Shown here in pieces: positions 1 to 5,247 of a stretch of DNA of 5,247 nt (positions are counted from its first letter, which is position 1; the number at the start of each line of letters is the position of its first letter). The DNA is from Actinomycetota bacterium (GTDB lineage: Bacteria; Actinomycetota; Thermoleophilia; Gaiellales; Gaiellaceae). The stretch is from assembly GCA_019234175.1 (NCBI GenBank), contig JAFALP010000390.1, positions 1-5,247 of the forward strand. Direction: 5' to 3'. A program made the position numbers and the translations under genes. Under the pieces are notes generated by a model. It worked only from the letters and a program-made list of their open reading frames with translations, made no database searches and was not told the origin of the DNA.

Positions 1-2
1 CG

Positions 3-284
3 AACGAGAAGGTGACCCACCGCGTGGTGGGCATCGGCGAGAGCGGCACGGGCCGGTACTTCACGACGAAGGGTGACGCGAACGGCGTCCCCGACGACTG
101 GCGCGTTCCGGCGGTCGGCGTGGGCTGGAAAGCCTGGTTCCACATCCCCTCCGTGGGATATGCGCTCGTCTACCTTCGGTCGACGATCGCGAGGCTGCTC
201 CTGCTCGTCATCCCAGCGGTCCTGCTCGGAGCAATCACGCTCTACGAGATCTGGCAGGACCGCGCTCGAGGCACCCCGGCGTGA
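3..284 (+). CDS. Signal peptidase I, ER/SipW type (C-terminal part, cut by the window edge)
   Basis: This is the last 93 codons of a membrane-bound signal peptidase, which cleaves signal peptides from exported proteins on the outer face of the cytoplasmic membrane. The visible part opens with NEKVTHRVVGI. This matches conserved box D, with His (codon 18-20) where ordinary bacterial type I peptidases carry the catalytic Lys; that substitution marks the ER/archaeal/SipW class. About 20 residues on, TKGDAN (bases 66-83) matches box E, with the conserved Asp. The chain ends with a hydrophobic segment (LLLLVIPAVLLGAITLYEIW), likely a C-terminal membrane anchor, and a short charged tail. The catalytic Ser region lies upstream, outside the window. 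The stop TGA overlaps the GTG start of the next gene, whose product carries a SipW-type signal and is the obvious substrate. Family assignment is strong. Calling it SipW rests on the His motif and on context. Confidence 0.87.
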   Translation, partial: NEKVTHRVVGIGESGTGRYFTTKGDANGVPDDWRVPAVGVGWKAWFHIPSVGYALVYLRSTIARLLLLVIPAVLLGAITLYEIWQDRARGTPA

Positions 285-1252
285 CCGCGCGGGCCCGCAA
301 CCGGGCCGCCGCCGTCGCCGTCCTCCTCCTGGTCGCCGGCCTCGTCGTCGCAACAGGGAACGCAACCGGCACCTTCGCGACCTTCATCGCGCAGGACAAC
401 AACCAGGCCTCGACGTTCTCGAGCAGCTGGATCGCGCCTCCGACGAGCCTCGGCACGCCGTCCATCGGCGGAGCGGCGCATGCGACGGTCTCCTTCGCGT
501 GGACGTCGGGTGCGAGCTTCACGATGCCGAACTCGAATCCGAACCTCGTGACGGGGCAGCAGCTGCTCATCCACGACAACGGGGCGAGCTCGACTTGCCC
601 GACGTCGTACGCCTCCGGCTTCGCGAACGAGGGCTCCGCGCTCGGCAGCGCGGCCACGTCGACGACCGACAACCCGCCGAACAGCGTCACCGCGTCCGAC
701 TATCTCTGCTACGCGATGGAGTCGACGTCGACGACCGCGAGCCCGTGGACGTCGGCAGCCTTCTTCAGCGCCGTTCTGCTCTTCGTCCCGGTGGCGAACG
801 GGAGCCCTGCAACCTTCCAGAAGGGGAGCTCGGGGCATGCGGGCACCCTCACCGCAGGGAACATCATCACCATCAACTTCAACCAGAACGTGCTGGCGAG
901 CAGCATTCCGGTCAGCGGTGGCCACATCGACGTCTGCGCGGTCGGTGGCGGGTCGGGTCTCCTCTTCCTCGGCGACTCGAACAACTGCAACAACAGCTCC
1001 GACGGCTATTCGCTCGGGAAGATCTCCGGCCTGACGTACAGCGGCGGCAAGCAGAACTTCAACAACAGCACCGTGTCCGTCTCGGGATCGGTCGTGACGG
1101 TGACGCTTGCCGGCGGCGGCCAGACCGGAACGGTCACCGGACTCACCACCGCAACGTTCGTGGCGGGGACCGTGACGTCGACCGGCAGCTTGGCGGCGTG
1201 CACGTCGACATCGGCGCCGACGTGCACGTTCACGACGTCGGGCAGCCTGTAG
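281..1252 (+). CDS. Secreted protein with SipW-dependent-type signal peptide, FN3-like and Ig-like regions
   Basis: This 323-residue protein is probably exported and trimmed by the peptidase encoded just upstream. The N-terminus has an Arg-rich start, a hydrophobic core at about residues 9-26, then GTFATFIAQDNNQASTFSSS. This has the form of SipW-type signals (TasA, CalY and relatives: small residues, aromatic-rich 'TYAYF' cleavage region, then a polar stretch leading to 'NTF'). Cleavage is probably after Ala33. Residues about 53-165 look like one fibronectin-III-like fold (PTSLGTPSIGG at the start, Tyr/Cys strand DYLCYAMEST, then SPWTSAAF). Residues about 175-323 are beta-rich, with LTAGNIITINFNQNV resembling the first strands of SbsA/Big-type Ig domains. 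Six Cys (106, 143, 219, 236, 307, 315) allow three disulfides. No sortase motif or C-terminal membrane anchor is present. The GTG start at 281 overlaps the upstream stop (GTGA) and has only a weak GAGG upstream, so translation is likely coupled. Signal type is confident; exact function (fibre subunit or accessory) is inferred. Confidence 0.9.
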   Translation: MTARARNRAAAVAVLLLVAGLVVATGNATGTFATFIAQDNNQASTFSSSWIAPPTSLGTPSIGGAAHATVSFAWTSGASFTMPNSNPNLVTGQQLLIHDNGASSTCPTSYASGFANEGSALGSAATSTTDNPPNSVTASDYLCYAMESTSTTASPWTSAAFFSAVLLFVPVANGSPATFQKGSSGHAGTLTAGNIITINFNQNVLASSIPVSGGHIDVCAVGGGSGLLFLGDSNNCNNSSDGYSLGKISGLTYSGGKQNFNNSTVSVSGSVVTVTLAGGGQTGTVTGLTTATFVAGTVTSTGSLAACTSTSAPTCTFTTSGSL

Positions 1253-1256
1253 GAGG
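1251..1256 (+). promoter_or_regulatory. Shine-Dalgarno site for the Cache-domain gene
   Basis: AGGAGG lies 5 bases before the ATG at 1262 and overlaps the TAG stop of the preceding gene. It is a full consensus ribosome binding site and fixes that start. It is the strongest such site in the upstream cluster, so the membrane protein can be translated independently of its neighbour. Confidence 0.85.
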
Positions 1257-1261
1257 CGTTC

Positions 1262-2257
1262 ATGGCGCTGACCGAGGAGCCCTGGCTCGCGTGGCCCGAG
1301 GACTATCCGGAGCTCGCGGGTGACGAGGGGCCGGCGCAGCCCTGGTACCGGCGCCGCGAGCTGCACCTCGCGCTCGCAGTCGTCGTCACCATCCTCACCG
1401 TGCTGTTTGCCGGACAACGCGCCACCGCCGGTGCGCGCGCGACCCTCGACAACCGCCTGACCGCGGCCGGCGCCGGCGCCGACGCCGCCCTCGTCGGGAT
1501 CGAGTCGGAACAGCTCGACGTCGTGCGCGCGGTCGCGTTCACGGGCCAGGTGGCGACCGCACTCGCCGCGCGCAACGGCCCCGAGCTGAACACGCTGGTC
1601 ACGCCGCTGCAGGCGGACTCGGACGTGCCGATGGTCGACGTCGTCGAGCCGGACGGGCGCGTGCTCCTCGCCGTCCGCTCGAAAGGCGCGCCCGCCCCTG
1701 TCGCCTCGCGGAAGGGCCTGCGCGCGCTGACGCAGGCGCTCGCGAGCGCGCACGGCGTGCGCGGCGGCCGTCTGAGCGAGATCGTCATCTACCGCAGCGG
1801 GCCGACGCTGCTCACGATCAGCCCGATCCTCAGGAACGAGAAGCCCGTCGGCGCCGTGCTGGCGATGACGCCGCTCGCCGACGTGCTCGGTCGTCTCTCG
1901 CAGGAGATCGACGTGGAGCTGACGGCCTACGACGCCATCGGCGACCCGATCGCGACGACGGCGAGCTTCGACCCCAAGCCCGTCCCGCCGACGACGGCGG
2001 AGGCCATCATCGGCGGCGGTCCCATCGTCACGAGATACGCGTATGCGGATCACCGCGAGAAGCTCGGCCGCCTGATCGTCGACCACGAGCCCGACGCCGT
2101 CCTCGGCATCTCGCTGGAAGACGACAGCAACGTCGTCGGCCGCATGGTGAGCATCTACGCCGGCGTCGGCTTCCTCGCCGTCGCGTTCATCCTCGCCTCG
2201 TATCTGAAGCGGCGGCAGATCGCGCTTCGGTGGCACCGGAACGGGAGCGGCGCATGA
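1262..2257 (+). CDS. Two-TM membrane protein with extracytoplasmic Cache-like sensor domain, no output domain
   Basis: The 331-residue protein has a roughly 33-residue cytoplasmic N-terminus rich in Trp, Pro and acidic residues. TM1 follows at about residues 34-51 (HLALAVVVTILTVLFAGQ), then an extracytoplasmic region (about 52-294), TM2 at about 295-315 (MVSIYAGVGFLAVAFILASYL without its last residue) and a basic 16-residue tail. The outer region reads like a double Cache fold. A long first helix follows TM1. A first PAS-like unit contains VPMVDVVEPDGRVLLAV and later TISPILRNEKPVGAVLAMTP, and a second unit contains VELTAYDAIGDPIATT and later LGRLIVDHEPD. Cache domains bind small ligands and normally feed a histidine kinase, chemoreceptor, cyclase or GGDEF domain; none follows TM2 here. 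The stop overlaps the next start (ATGA). It may sense a signal through a separate partner or act as a membrane scaffold for the secreted products; both are inference. Topology is clear; the Cache call is from sequence pattern only. Confidence 0.88.
   Translation: MALTEEPWLAWPEDYPELAGDEGPAQPWYRRRELHLALAVVVTILTVLFAGQRATAGARATLDNRLTAAGAGADAALVGIESEQLDVVRAVAFTGQVATALAARNGPELNTLVTPLQADSDVPMVDVVEPDGRVLLAVRSKGAPAPVASRKGLRALTQALASAHGVRGGRLSEIVIYRSGPTLLTISPILRNEKPVGAVLAMTPLADVLGRLSQEIDVELTAYDAIGDPIATTASFDPKPVPPTTAEAIIGGGPIVTRYAYADHREKLGRLIVDHEPDAVLGISLEDDSNVVGRMVSIYAGVGFLAVAFILASYLKRRQIALRWHRNGSGA
2243..2247 (+). promoter_or_regulatory. Shine-Dalgarno site selecting the ATG at 2254
   Basis: GGGAG lies 6 bases before the ATG at 2254, inside the end of the Cache gene. 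It supports 2254 over an in-frame GTG at 2230, which would place a charged stretch (APERERR) ahead of an otherwise normal signal peptide. The ATGA overlap with the upstream stop implies translational coupling. Confidence 0.7.
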
Positions 2258-3375
2258 AGCCGGTGGCGGTCCTCTGCGCGACGATCGCGGCCCTGGCGGC
2301 ACCGGCGCTCGCCCACGCAGCACCCACGATTGCGCGGCCGAACCCGTCGCTCTACCCGGTGCGCCTCGATTACGTCACGCCGCTGGAGACGCCGGCCGGC
2401 TCGACCGCGGACCTGCCGGGCCTCGAGCAGGGCGTCATCGCGGCGGCGACGGTGGACAAGCAGTTCCTCGCGTACCACATCGTCGGCGACCTCGGCGGGT
2501 TCCTGCCCGCGCCCATCGGCGAGTTCGCCGTCTCGAGCGGCGGCCACGAGGTGCTGCCGTCCGGCCAGCACAAGACGCAGATCCCGCTCTTCGCGACGAA
2601 TGCCGGCGGCAAGGTGAACAGCTTCACGTTCACCGGCGCTCCCCCGACGAATACGCCGCCGCCGGACAACGGCAACCAGTCGGTGCCCGGCATCGGCCTT
2701 CCGCCCGCGCCGCCCGCGCCCACGCCGGGCAACATCGTCCCGCCCGCGAACCAGGGCTTCGGCGGCGGCGGCGGCGGTGGAGGCGGGGGCGGAACGACGA
2801 CGACCTCGCCGGGCGGCGGCGGTGGCACAACGACGACGACGCACAAGCCGCCGCCCCCACCGCCGACCACGACGACGAAGCCACCGCCCACGACGACGAC
2901 GACGACCACCACCACCACCACGACCACGACCGGCGGCGGCGGTGGTGGAGGAGGCGGAGGCAGCGGGAGCTGCGGTGTGCCCGGCATGGACGTGAGCAGC
3001 ACCGCGTCCGGCTGCGTCATCACCATCTCGAACGCGAAGCCGGGCGACTCCGTCTCCGAGGTCTTCACGATCAAGAACACGAGCGGCGTCCCCTACACGC
3101 TCTCGCTCCAGGCCGTCGGCACCGCCAGCAGTCCGCTGTGGGACGCGTCGCCGTCCCCGAACGCGCTCGACATGGCGGTGTGGGACACCACCGGTCCGCC
3201 GCCGGCGGTCTTCCCGACGCTGCAATCGTGGACGACCGGCTTCCAGCCGCTGACGTTCATGAACCCGGGCGACACCGTCACGTACGAGGTCGAGCTGCTC
3301 CTTCCCTTGTCCGCTGGCAACGCCGACATGAACAAGAGCGCGGTCATCGAGCTCGACTGGCAGGCCGTCGGCTAG
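2254..3375 (+). CDS. Secreted protein with C-terminal TasA/CalY-like domain on a Gly/Thr/Pro linker
   Basis: The 373-residue protein starts with an ordinary Sec signal peptide, probably cleaved after Ala22 (ALAHA before AP). Residues about 23-129 form an N-terminal domain I do not recognise. Residues about 130-239 are low-complexity: Pro/Asn-rich first, then blocks of Gly, Thr and Pro including 11 Gly (170-180), 14 Thr (213-226) and 10 Gly (227-236). Residues 240-373 look like the TasA/CalY family core: NAKPGDSVSEVFTIKNTSG and PYTLSLQAVG (first strands), then MNPGDTVTYEVELLLPL, then a last strand IELDWQAVG resembling the family's terminal 'ftfnAtQ'. Cys240 and Cys254 could form a disulfide. 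TasA-family proteins form extracellular fibres or matrix, usually with the domain directly behind a SipW signal; here it is distal. No LPXTG motif or C-terminal TM is seen, so attachment is unclear. Position as the last gene of the packed cluster supports a role with the SipW-type system. The domain match is by eye. Confidence 0.9.
   Translation: MKPVAVLCATIAALAAPALAHAAPTIARPNPSLYPVRLDYVTPLETPAGSTADLPGLEQGVIAAATVDKQFLAYHIVGDLGGFLPAPIGEFAVSSGGHEVLPSGQHKTQIPLFATNAGGKVNSFTFTGAPPTNTPPPDNGNQSVPGIGLPPAPPAPTPGNIVPPANQGFGGGGGGGGGGGTTTTSPGGGGGTTTTTHKPPPPPPTTTTKPPPTTTTTTTTTTTTTTGGGGGGGGGGSGSCGVPGMDVSSTASGCVITISNAKPGDSVSEVFTIKNTSGVPYTLSLQAVGTASSPLWDASPSPNALDMAVWDTTGPPPAVFPTLQSWTTGFQPLTFMNPGDTVTYEVELLLPLSAGNADMNKSAVIELDWQAVG
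2761..2967 (+). repeat. Triplet low-complexity tract encoding Gly/Thr/Pro linker
   Basis: Runs of GGN, ACG/ACC and CCN triplets alternate: Gly at 2761-2793, 2812-2826 and 2932-2961; Thr at 2794-2805, 2827-2841, 2866-2877 and 2890-2931; Pro at 2848-2865 and 2881-2889. Third bases vary within runs (ACG mixed with ACC; GGC with GGT, GGA and GGG), so the block is not a pure microsatellite. Length changes by whole triplets would keep the reading frame and alter linker length. The encoded chain is probably an extended, flexible spacer exposed outside the cell. Confidence 0.95.
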
Positions 3376-3411
3376 TTGGAATGAAAGCGGTAAGAACCCT
3401 GACTTGAGGGC

Positions 3412-3440
3412 TTGAGGCCGTCTTCGCCGGCCCGTAGCAT
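3412..3440 (+). promoter_or_regulatory. Candidate sigma-70-type promoter for the Ig-repeat gene
   Basis: TTGAGG at 3412-3417 and TAGCAT at 3435-3440 are separated by 17 bases, the ideal spacing. Each hexamer matches 4 of 6 consensus positions. Transcription would start near 3447, leaving about 40 bases of leader before the TTG start. A second TTGAGG lies 8 bases upstream (3404-3409). Similar matches occur by chance in GC-rich DNA, so this is tentative; the intergenic position supports it. Confidence 0.4.
3416..3432 (+). other. Small inverted repeat inside the candidate promoter
   Basis: GGCCG and CGGCC flank a 7-base loop (TCTTCGC). The stem is only 5 bp and no T-tract follows, so it is a poor terminator. 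It lies between the putative -35 and -10 elements, where an operator could sit, but nothing else supports that. Confidence 0.2.
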
Positions 3441-3473
3441 TGCTCTCGTCCTGGTGTTTCTTGCGGCAGCATC

Positions 3474-3479
3474 AAGGAG
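3474..3479 (+). promoter_or_regulatory. Shine-Dalgarno site selecting the TTG start at 3487
   Basis: AAGGAG lies 7 bases before TTG at 3487. This near-consensus site with ideal spacing decides the start: an in-frame GTG at 3454 has no comparable site, and it would extend the signal peptide's n-region by 11 residues. Confidence 0.8.
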
Positions 3480-3486
3480 CGCGGCT

Positions 3487-5247
3487 TTGCGGCGCGCGCT
3501 CATCCTCTCTGCGGCGGCGGTTGCCGTGGCGCTCCTCGCTCTCGGCGGAGGGGCGTCCGGCGCATCCGCGCAGAGCCTCTCGTCGGTCACGACGACGACG
3601 GCCGTTCCTCTGTCGCTCCCGCTCTCGCCCGTCAACCAGGGCACGTCGGTCACGTTCTCGACGACCGTGACCGCGAGCTCGGGGACGGCGTCGCCGACGG
3701 GCACGGTCACGTTCTTCTCCAACTTCGGGGGCCTGGAGGTCGCGATCGGCAGCGGCACGCTCGCGCCGAGCGGCAGCGGCCAGTCGACGGCGTCCCTGAC
3801 GACGAATGCCCTGTCGGTCGGGACGTACGCGATCACCGCGCAGTACGTGCCGGACAACATTTTCGCGTTCCTCGGGTCGAGCTCGCAGGGCGGCCTCACC
3901 TTCGTCGTGCAGAGCACGCTCGTGACGACGACGATGCATTTCTCCGCGCAGCCGATCACGACGACGGCGGGGCAGTACATCACCTTCACCGCCAACGTCA
4001 CCGCCTCGGACGGGTCCATCCCCGTCGGGAACGTCGCCTTCAGCGCGGGCCCCGACCTCTCCGAGACGGATCAGGTCCCGCTCTACGGCCTGCAGTCGCA
4101 CACCGGCGTCGTGCCGCTCGACGCCACCGGGACTGCGCAGATCACCGCCAGCTTCCCGGCGGGGACGTTCTACGTCGTCGCCGGCTATCCCGGTAACGGA
4201 AACGTCAGCGGCGTGAGCGGCTACCTCGTCATCGTCGTCAACCCGCTGATCACGCAGACGCATCCGTCCTCGCTCCACTACAACGGGGCGACATCCGCGG
4301 TGCACGGCTCGGCCGCGACGCTCTCCGCAAGCCTGACGGACACGAACGGCGGCGCGGTCGGCCTCGAGCCGGTGACGCTGTCGATGGGCTCCGAGAGCTG
4401 CCAGGCGACGACCGACACGTTCGGCATGGCGAGCTGCCAGATCACCGTCGGCGACGCGCCCGGCAACTACACGGTGACGGCGACCTTCCCGGGCAACAAC
4501 GTGTGGTCGGCGAGCAGCGACTCGGCGCCGTTCGTCGTGCTCCCGCTGCGGACGAGCCTCACCGCCAACCAGGGAGCCGGCGCGACCGGGTTCCAGTCGA
4601 CCCTTTCGGCCACGCTCACCGACGGCAGCGGCAACCCCCTCGCCGGGCAGACGGTGACGCTGTCGCTCCCGGACGAGAGCTGCTCCGCGACGACGGACTC
4701 GCACGGCAACGCCTCCTGCCCGGTCACGGTCCTCGAGACTCCCGGTCCGTACACGCTGACCGCCTCCTTCGCCGGGGCGGGCAACTACGCCGCTGCAACC
4801 GGCACGGCGCCGTTCACGGTGTCGAGCCGCAACTCGGCGACGACGGTGAACAGCGCGACCGTGTCGTACGGGTCGCCGCTGACGCTGACGACGACGCTCA
4901 CGGACGGTGTGGGCAACCCGCTCGCGAACGAGACGGTCTCGCTCGCCGCCGGCAGCCAGAGCTGCGTCGCGCCGCCCACCGGGGCGAACGGCCAGACGTC
5001 GTGCACCATCCCGTCGGTCACGCAGCTCGCCGCCACGTATCCGATCACGGCGACGTTCACCGGTGACGGCTTCTACGGCGCCAGCAACGGCACCGGCACG
5101 CTCACGGTGCTCGCGCTGCCGACGTCGATCACGTACACGGGCGCGACGACGGGTGCGCCCGGGACGACCATCCCGGTCTCCGCGCATCTCGTCGACCAGA
5201 ACGGGCACGCGCTCGCCAACAAGACGGTGACCATCACGGAGAACGGC
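3487..5247 (+). CDS. Secreted tandem Ig-like repeat protein (N-terminal part, runs off the window)
   Basis: The frame is open for 587 codons to the right edge without a stop. A TTG start with a good ribosome binding site leads into a classic Sec signal peptide (RRALILSAAAVAVALLALGG), cleaved probably after Ala28 (ASA before QS). The rest is tandem bacterial Ig-like domains of the Big_3/Big_1 kind. Each opens with an ST-rich strand, passes through a 'G..vtl.atvtd..G.p' strand, and closes with 'G.Y.vtAtf.G...y..s....f.V'. Five full repeats and part of a sixth are visible (boundaries near 3577, 3913, 4240, 4543, 4825 and 5113). Repeats 3-5 each carry a Cys pair (residues 305/317, 399/411, 493/506); repeats 1-2 have none. 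Such proteins are usually surface stalks or adhesins. The C-terminal anchor, if any, lies outside the window. Thr and Ser are very abundant. It may be functionally tied to the upstream TasA-like cluster by position, but it probably has its own promoter. Confidence 0.92.
   Translation, partial: MRRALILSAAAVAVALLALGGGASGASAQSLSSVTTTTAVPLSLPLSPVNQGTSVTFSTTVTASSGTASPTGTVTFFSNFGGLEVAIGSGTLAPSGSGQSTASLTTNALSVGTYAITAQYVPDNIFAFLGSSSQGGLTFVVQSTLVTTTMHFSAQPITTTAGQYITFTANVTASDGSIPVGNVAFSAGPDLSETDQVPLYGLQSHTGVVPLDATGTAQITASFPAGTFYVVAGYPGNGNVSGVSGYLVIVVNPLITQTHPSSLHYNGATSAVHGSAATLSASLTDTNGGAVGLEPVTLSMGSESCQATTDTFGMASCQITVGDAPGNYTVTATFPGNNVWSASSDSAPFVVLPLRTSLTANQGAGATGFQSTLSATLTDGSGNPLAGQTVTLSLPDESCSATTDSHGNASCPVTVLETPGPYTLTASFAGAGNYAAATGTAPFTVSSRNSATTVNSATVSYGSPLTLTTTLTDGVGNPLANETVSLAAGSQSCVAPPTGANGQTSCTIPSVTQLAATYPITATFTGDGFYGASNGTGTLTVLALPTSITYTGATTGAPGTTIPVSAHLVDQNGHALANKTVTITENG
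3577..5247 (+). repeat. Tandem Ig-like domain repeats (protein-level)
   Basis: Units of about 94-112 residues: 3577-3912, 3913-4239, 4240-4542, 4543-4824, 4825-5112, and a partial unit from 5113. Units 3-5 are the most alike, sharing the core ESC/QSC, a turn with TTD or an equivalent, then ASC/TSC, and the ending tATFpGnn.y or close variants. Units 1-2 are longer and more divergent, like Big_3_5 domains with a 'tGTVTFf' strand. Similarity is visible in protein but only moderate in DNA, so the duplications are not recent. Confidence 0.85.

Larger units (their letters stand above)
3376..3486 (+). other. Intergenic region between the TasA-like gene and the Ig-repeat gene
   Basis: This is the only gap of note in the window (111 bases). 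It holds a candidate promoter, a tandem TTGAGG direct repeat, a 5-bp hairpin and the ribosome binding site for the downstream gene. An 8-codon ATG reading frame (3381-3407) has no convincing support as a leader peptide. No clear intrinsic terminator with a T-tract follows the stop at 3375, so read-through into the next gene is possible. Confidence 0.8.

Noticed and set aside
73..1323. Second + strand open frame (416 codons) across genes 1 and 2
   Set aside because: The translation is Arg/Pro-rich with no recognisable motifs, and it overlaps two genes with clear family features in other frames.
2230..2253. Upstream GTG start for the TasA-like gene
   Set aside because: It would add a charged segment before a complete signal peptide. 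The ATG at 2254 has GGGAG at good spacing and the ATGA overlap.
2275..2277. Cys8 of the gene 4 product as a lipoprotein cysteine
   Set aside because: It is preceded by VAVL, which lacks the small residue needed at -1 of a lipobox, and it lies at the start of the hydrophobic core. A standard cleavage site follows at AHA.
242..2323. Long antisense open frame (693 codons)
   Set aside because: It is Arg-rich and low in hydrophobic order, and lies opposite three well-supported genes with good start sites. It is a typical shadow of GC-rich coding DNA.
3381..3407. Eight-codon reading frame MKAVRTLT as a leader peptide
   Set aside because: It is too short, with no run of regulatory codons and no attenuator hairpin pair. 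It lies upstream of the candidate promoter.
3416..3432. Hairpin as a terminator of the upstream operon
   Set aside because: The stem is only 5 bp and no T-tract follows.
3454..3486. Upstream GTG start for the Ig-repeat gene
   Set aside because: It has no ribosome binding site comparable with AAGGAG before 3487, and the extension only lengthens the signal peptide.
3472..5208. Long antisense open frame (578 codons)
   Set aside because: It mirrors the Ig-repeat gene, and the product is mostly Arg/Gly/Ala without domains. The + strand frame has a signal peptide, a ribosome binding site and recognisable repeats.

Overview
The window is high-GC DNA with a strong G/C bias at third codon positions and frequent GTG/TTG starts. 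Together with the gene content this suggests an actinobacterium, possibly one of the Thermoleophilia-type soil lineages; the lineage is inferred from composition and protein style only. All supported genes are on the + strand. No tRNA, rRNA, CRISPR array or insertion sequence was found.

Layout: (1) bases 3-284, the C-terminal end of an ER/SipW-type signal peptidase I, cut by the left edge. (2) 281-1252, a secreted protein with a SipW-type N-terminal signal, an FN3-like region and an Ig-like beta-rich tail. (3) 1262-2257, a two-TM membrane protein with a Cache-like extracytoplasmic sensor fold and no visible cytoplasmic output domain. (4) 2254-3375, a Sec-exported protein with an unrecognised N-terminal domain, a Gly/Thr/Pro low-complexity linker and a C-terminal TasA/CalY-like domain. 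(5) After a 111-base gap with a plausible promoter, 3487 to beyond 5247, the start of a large secreted protein made of tandem bacterial Ig-like domains.

Genes 1-4 are packed with 4-base stop/start overlaps (genes 1/2 and 3/4) or a 9-base gap (genes 2/3), so they are very probably one operon. Gene 5 could be a separate unit transcribed from the intergenic promoter.

Working model (inference): the peptidase processes the gene 2 product and perhaps other SipW-type substrates. The gene 2 and gene 4 products form or decorate an extracellular TasA-like fibre or surface layer. The gene 3 protein senses or organises assembly at the membrane, and the Ig-repeat protein of gene 5 is a surface stalk or adhesin. 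The most unusual points are the output-less Cache protein inside a SipW/TasA-like operon, and a TasA-like domain placed at the C-terminal end of a long repetitive linker behind an ordinary Sec signal peptide.
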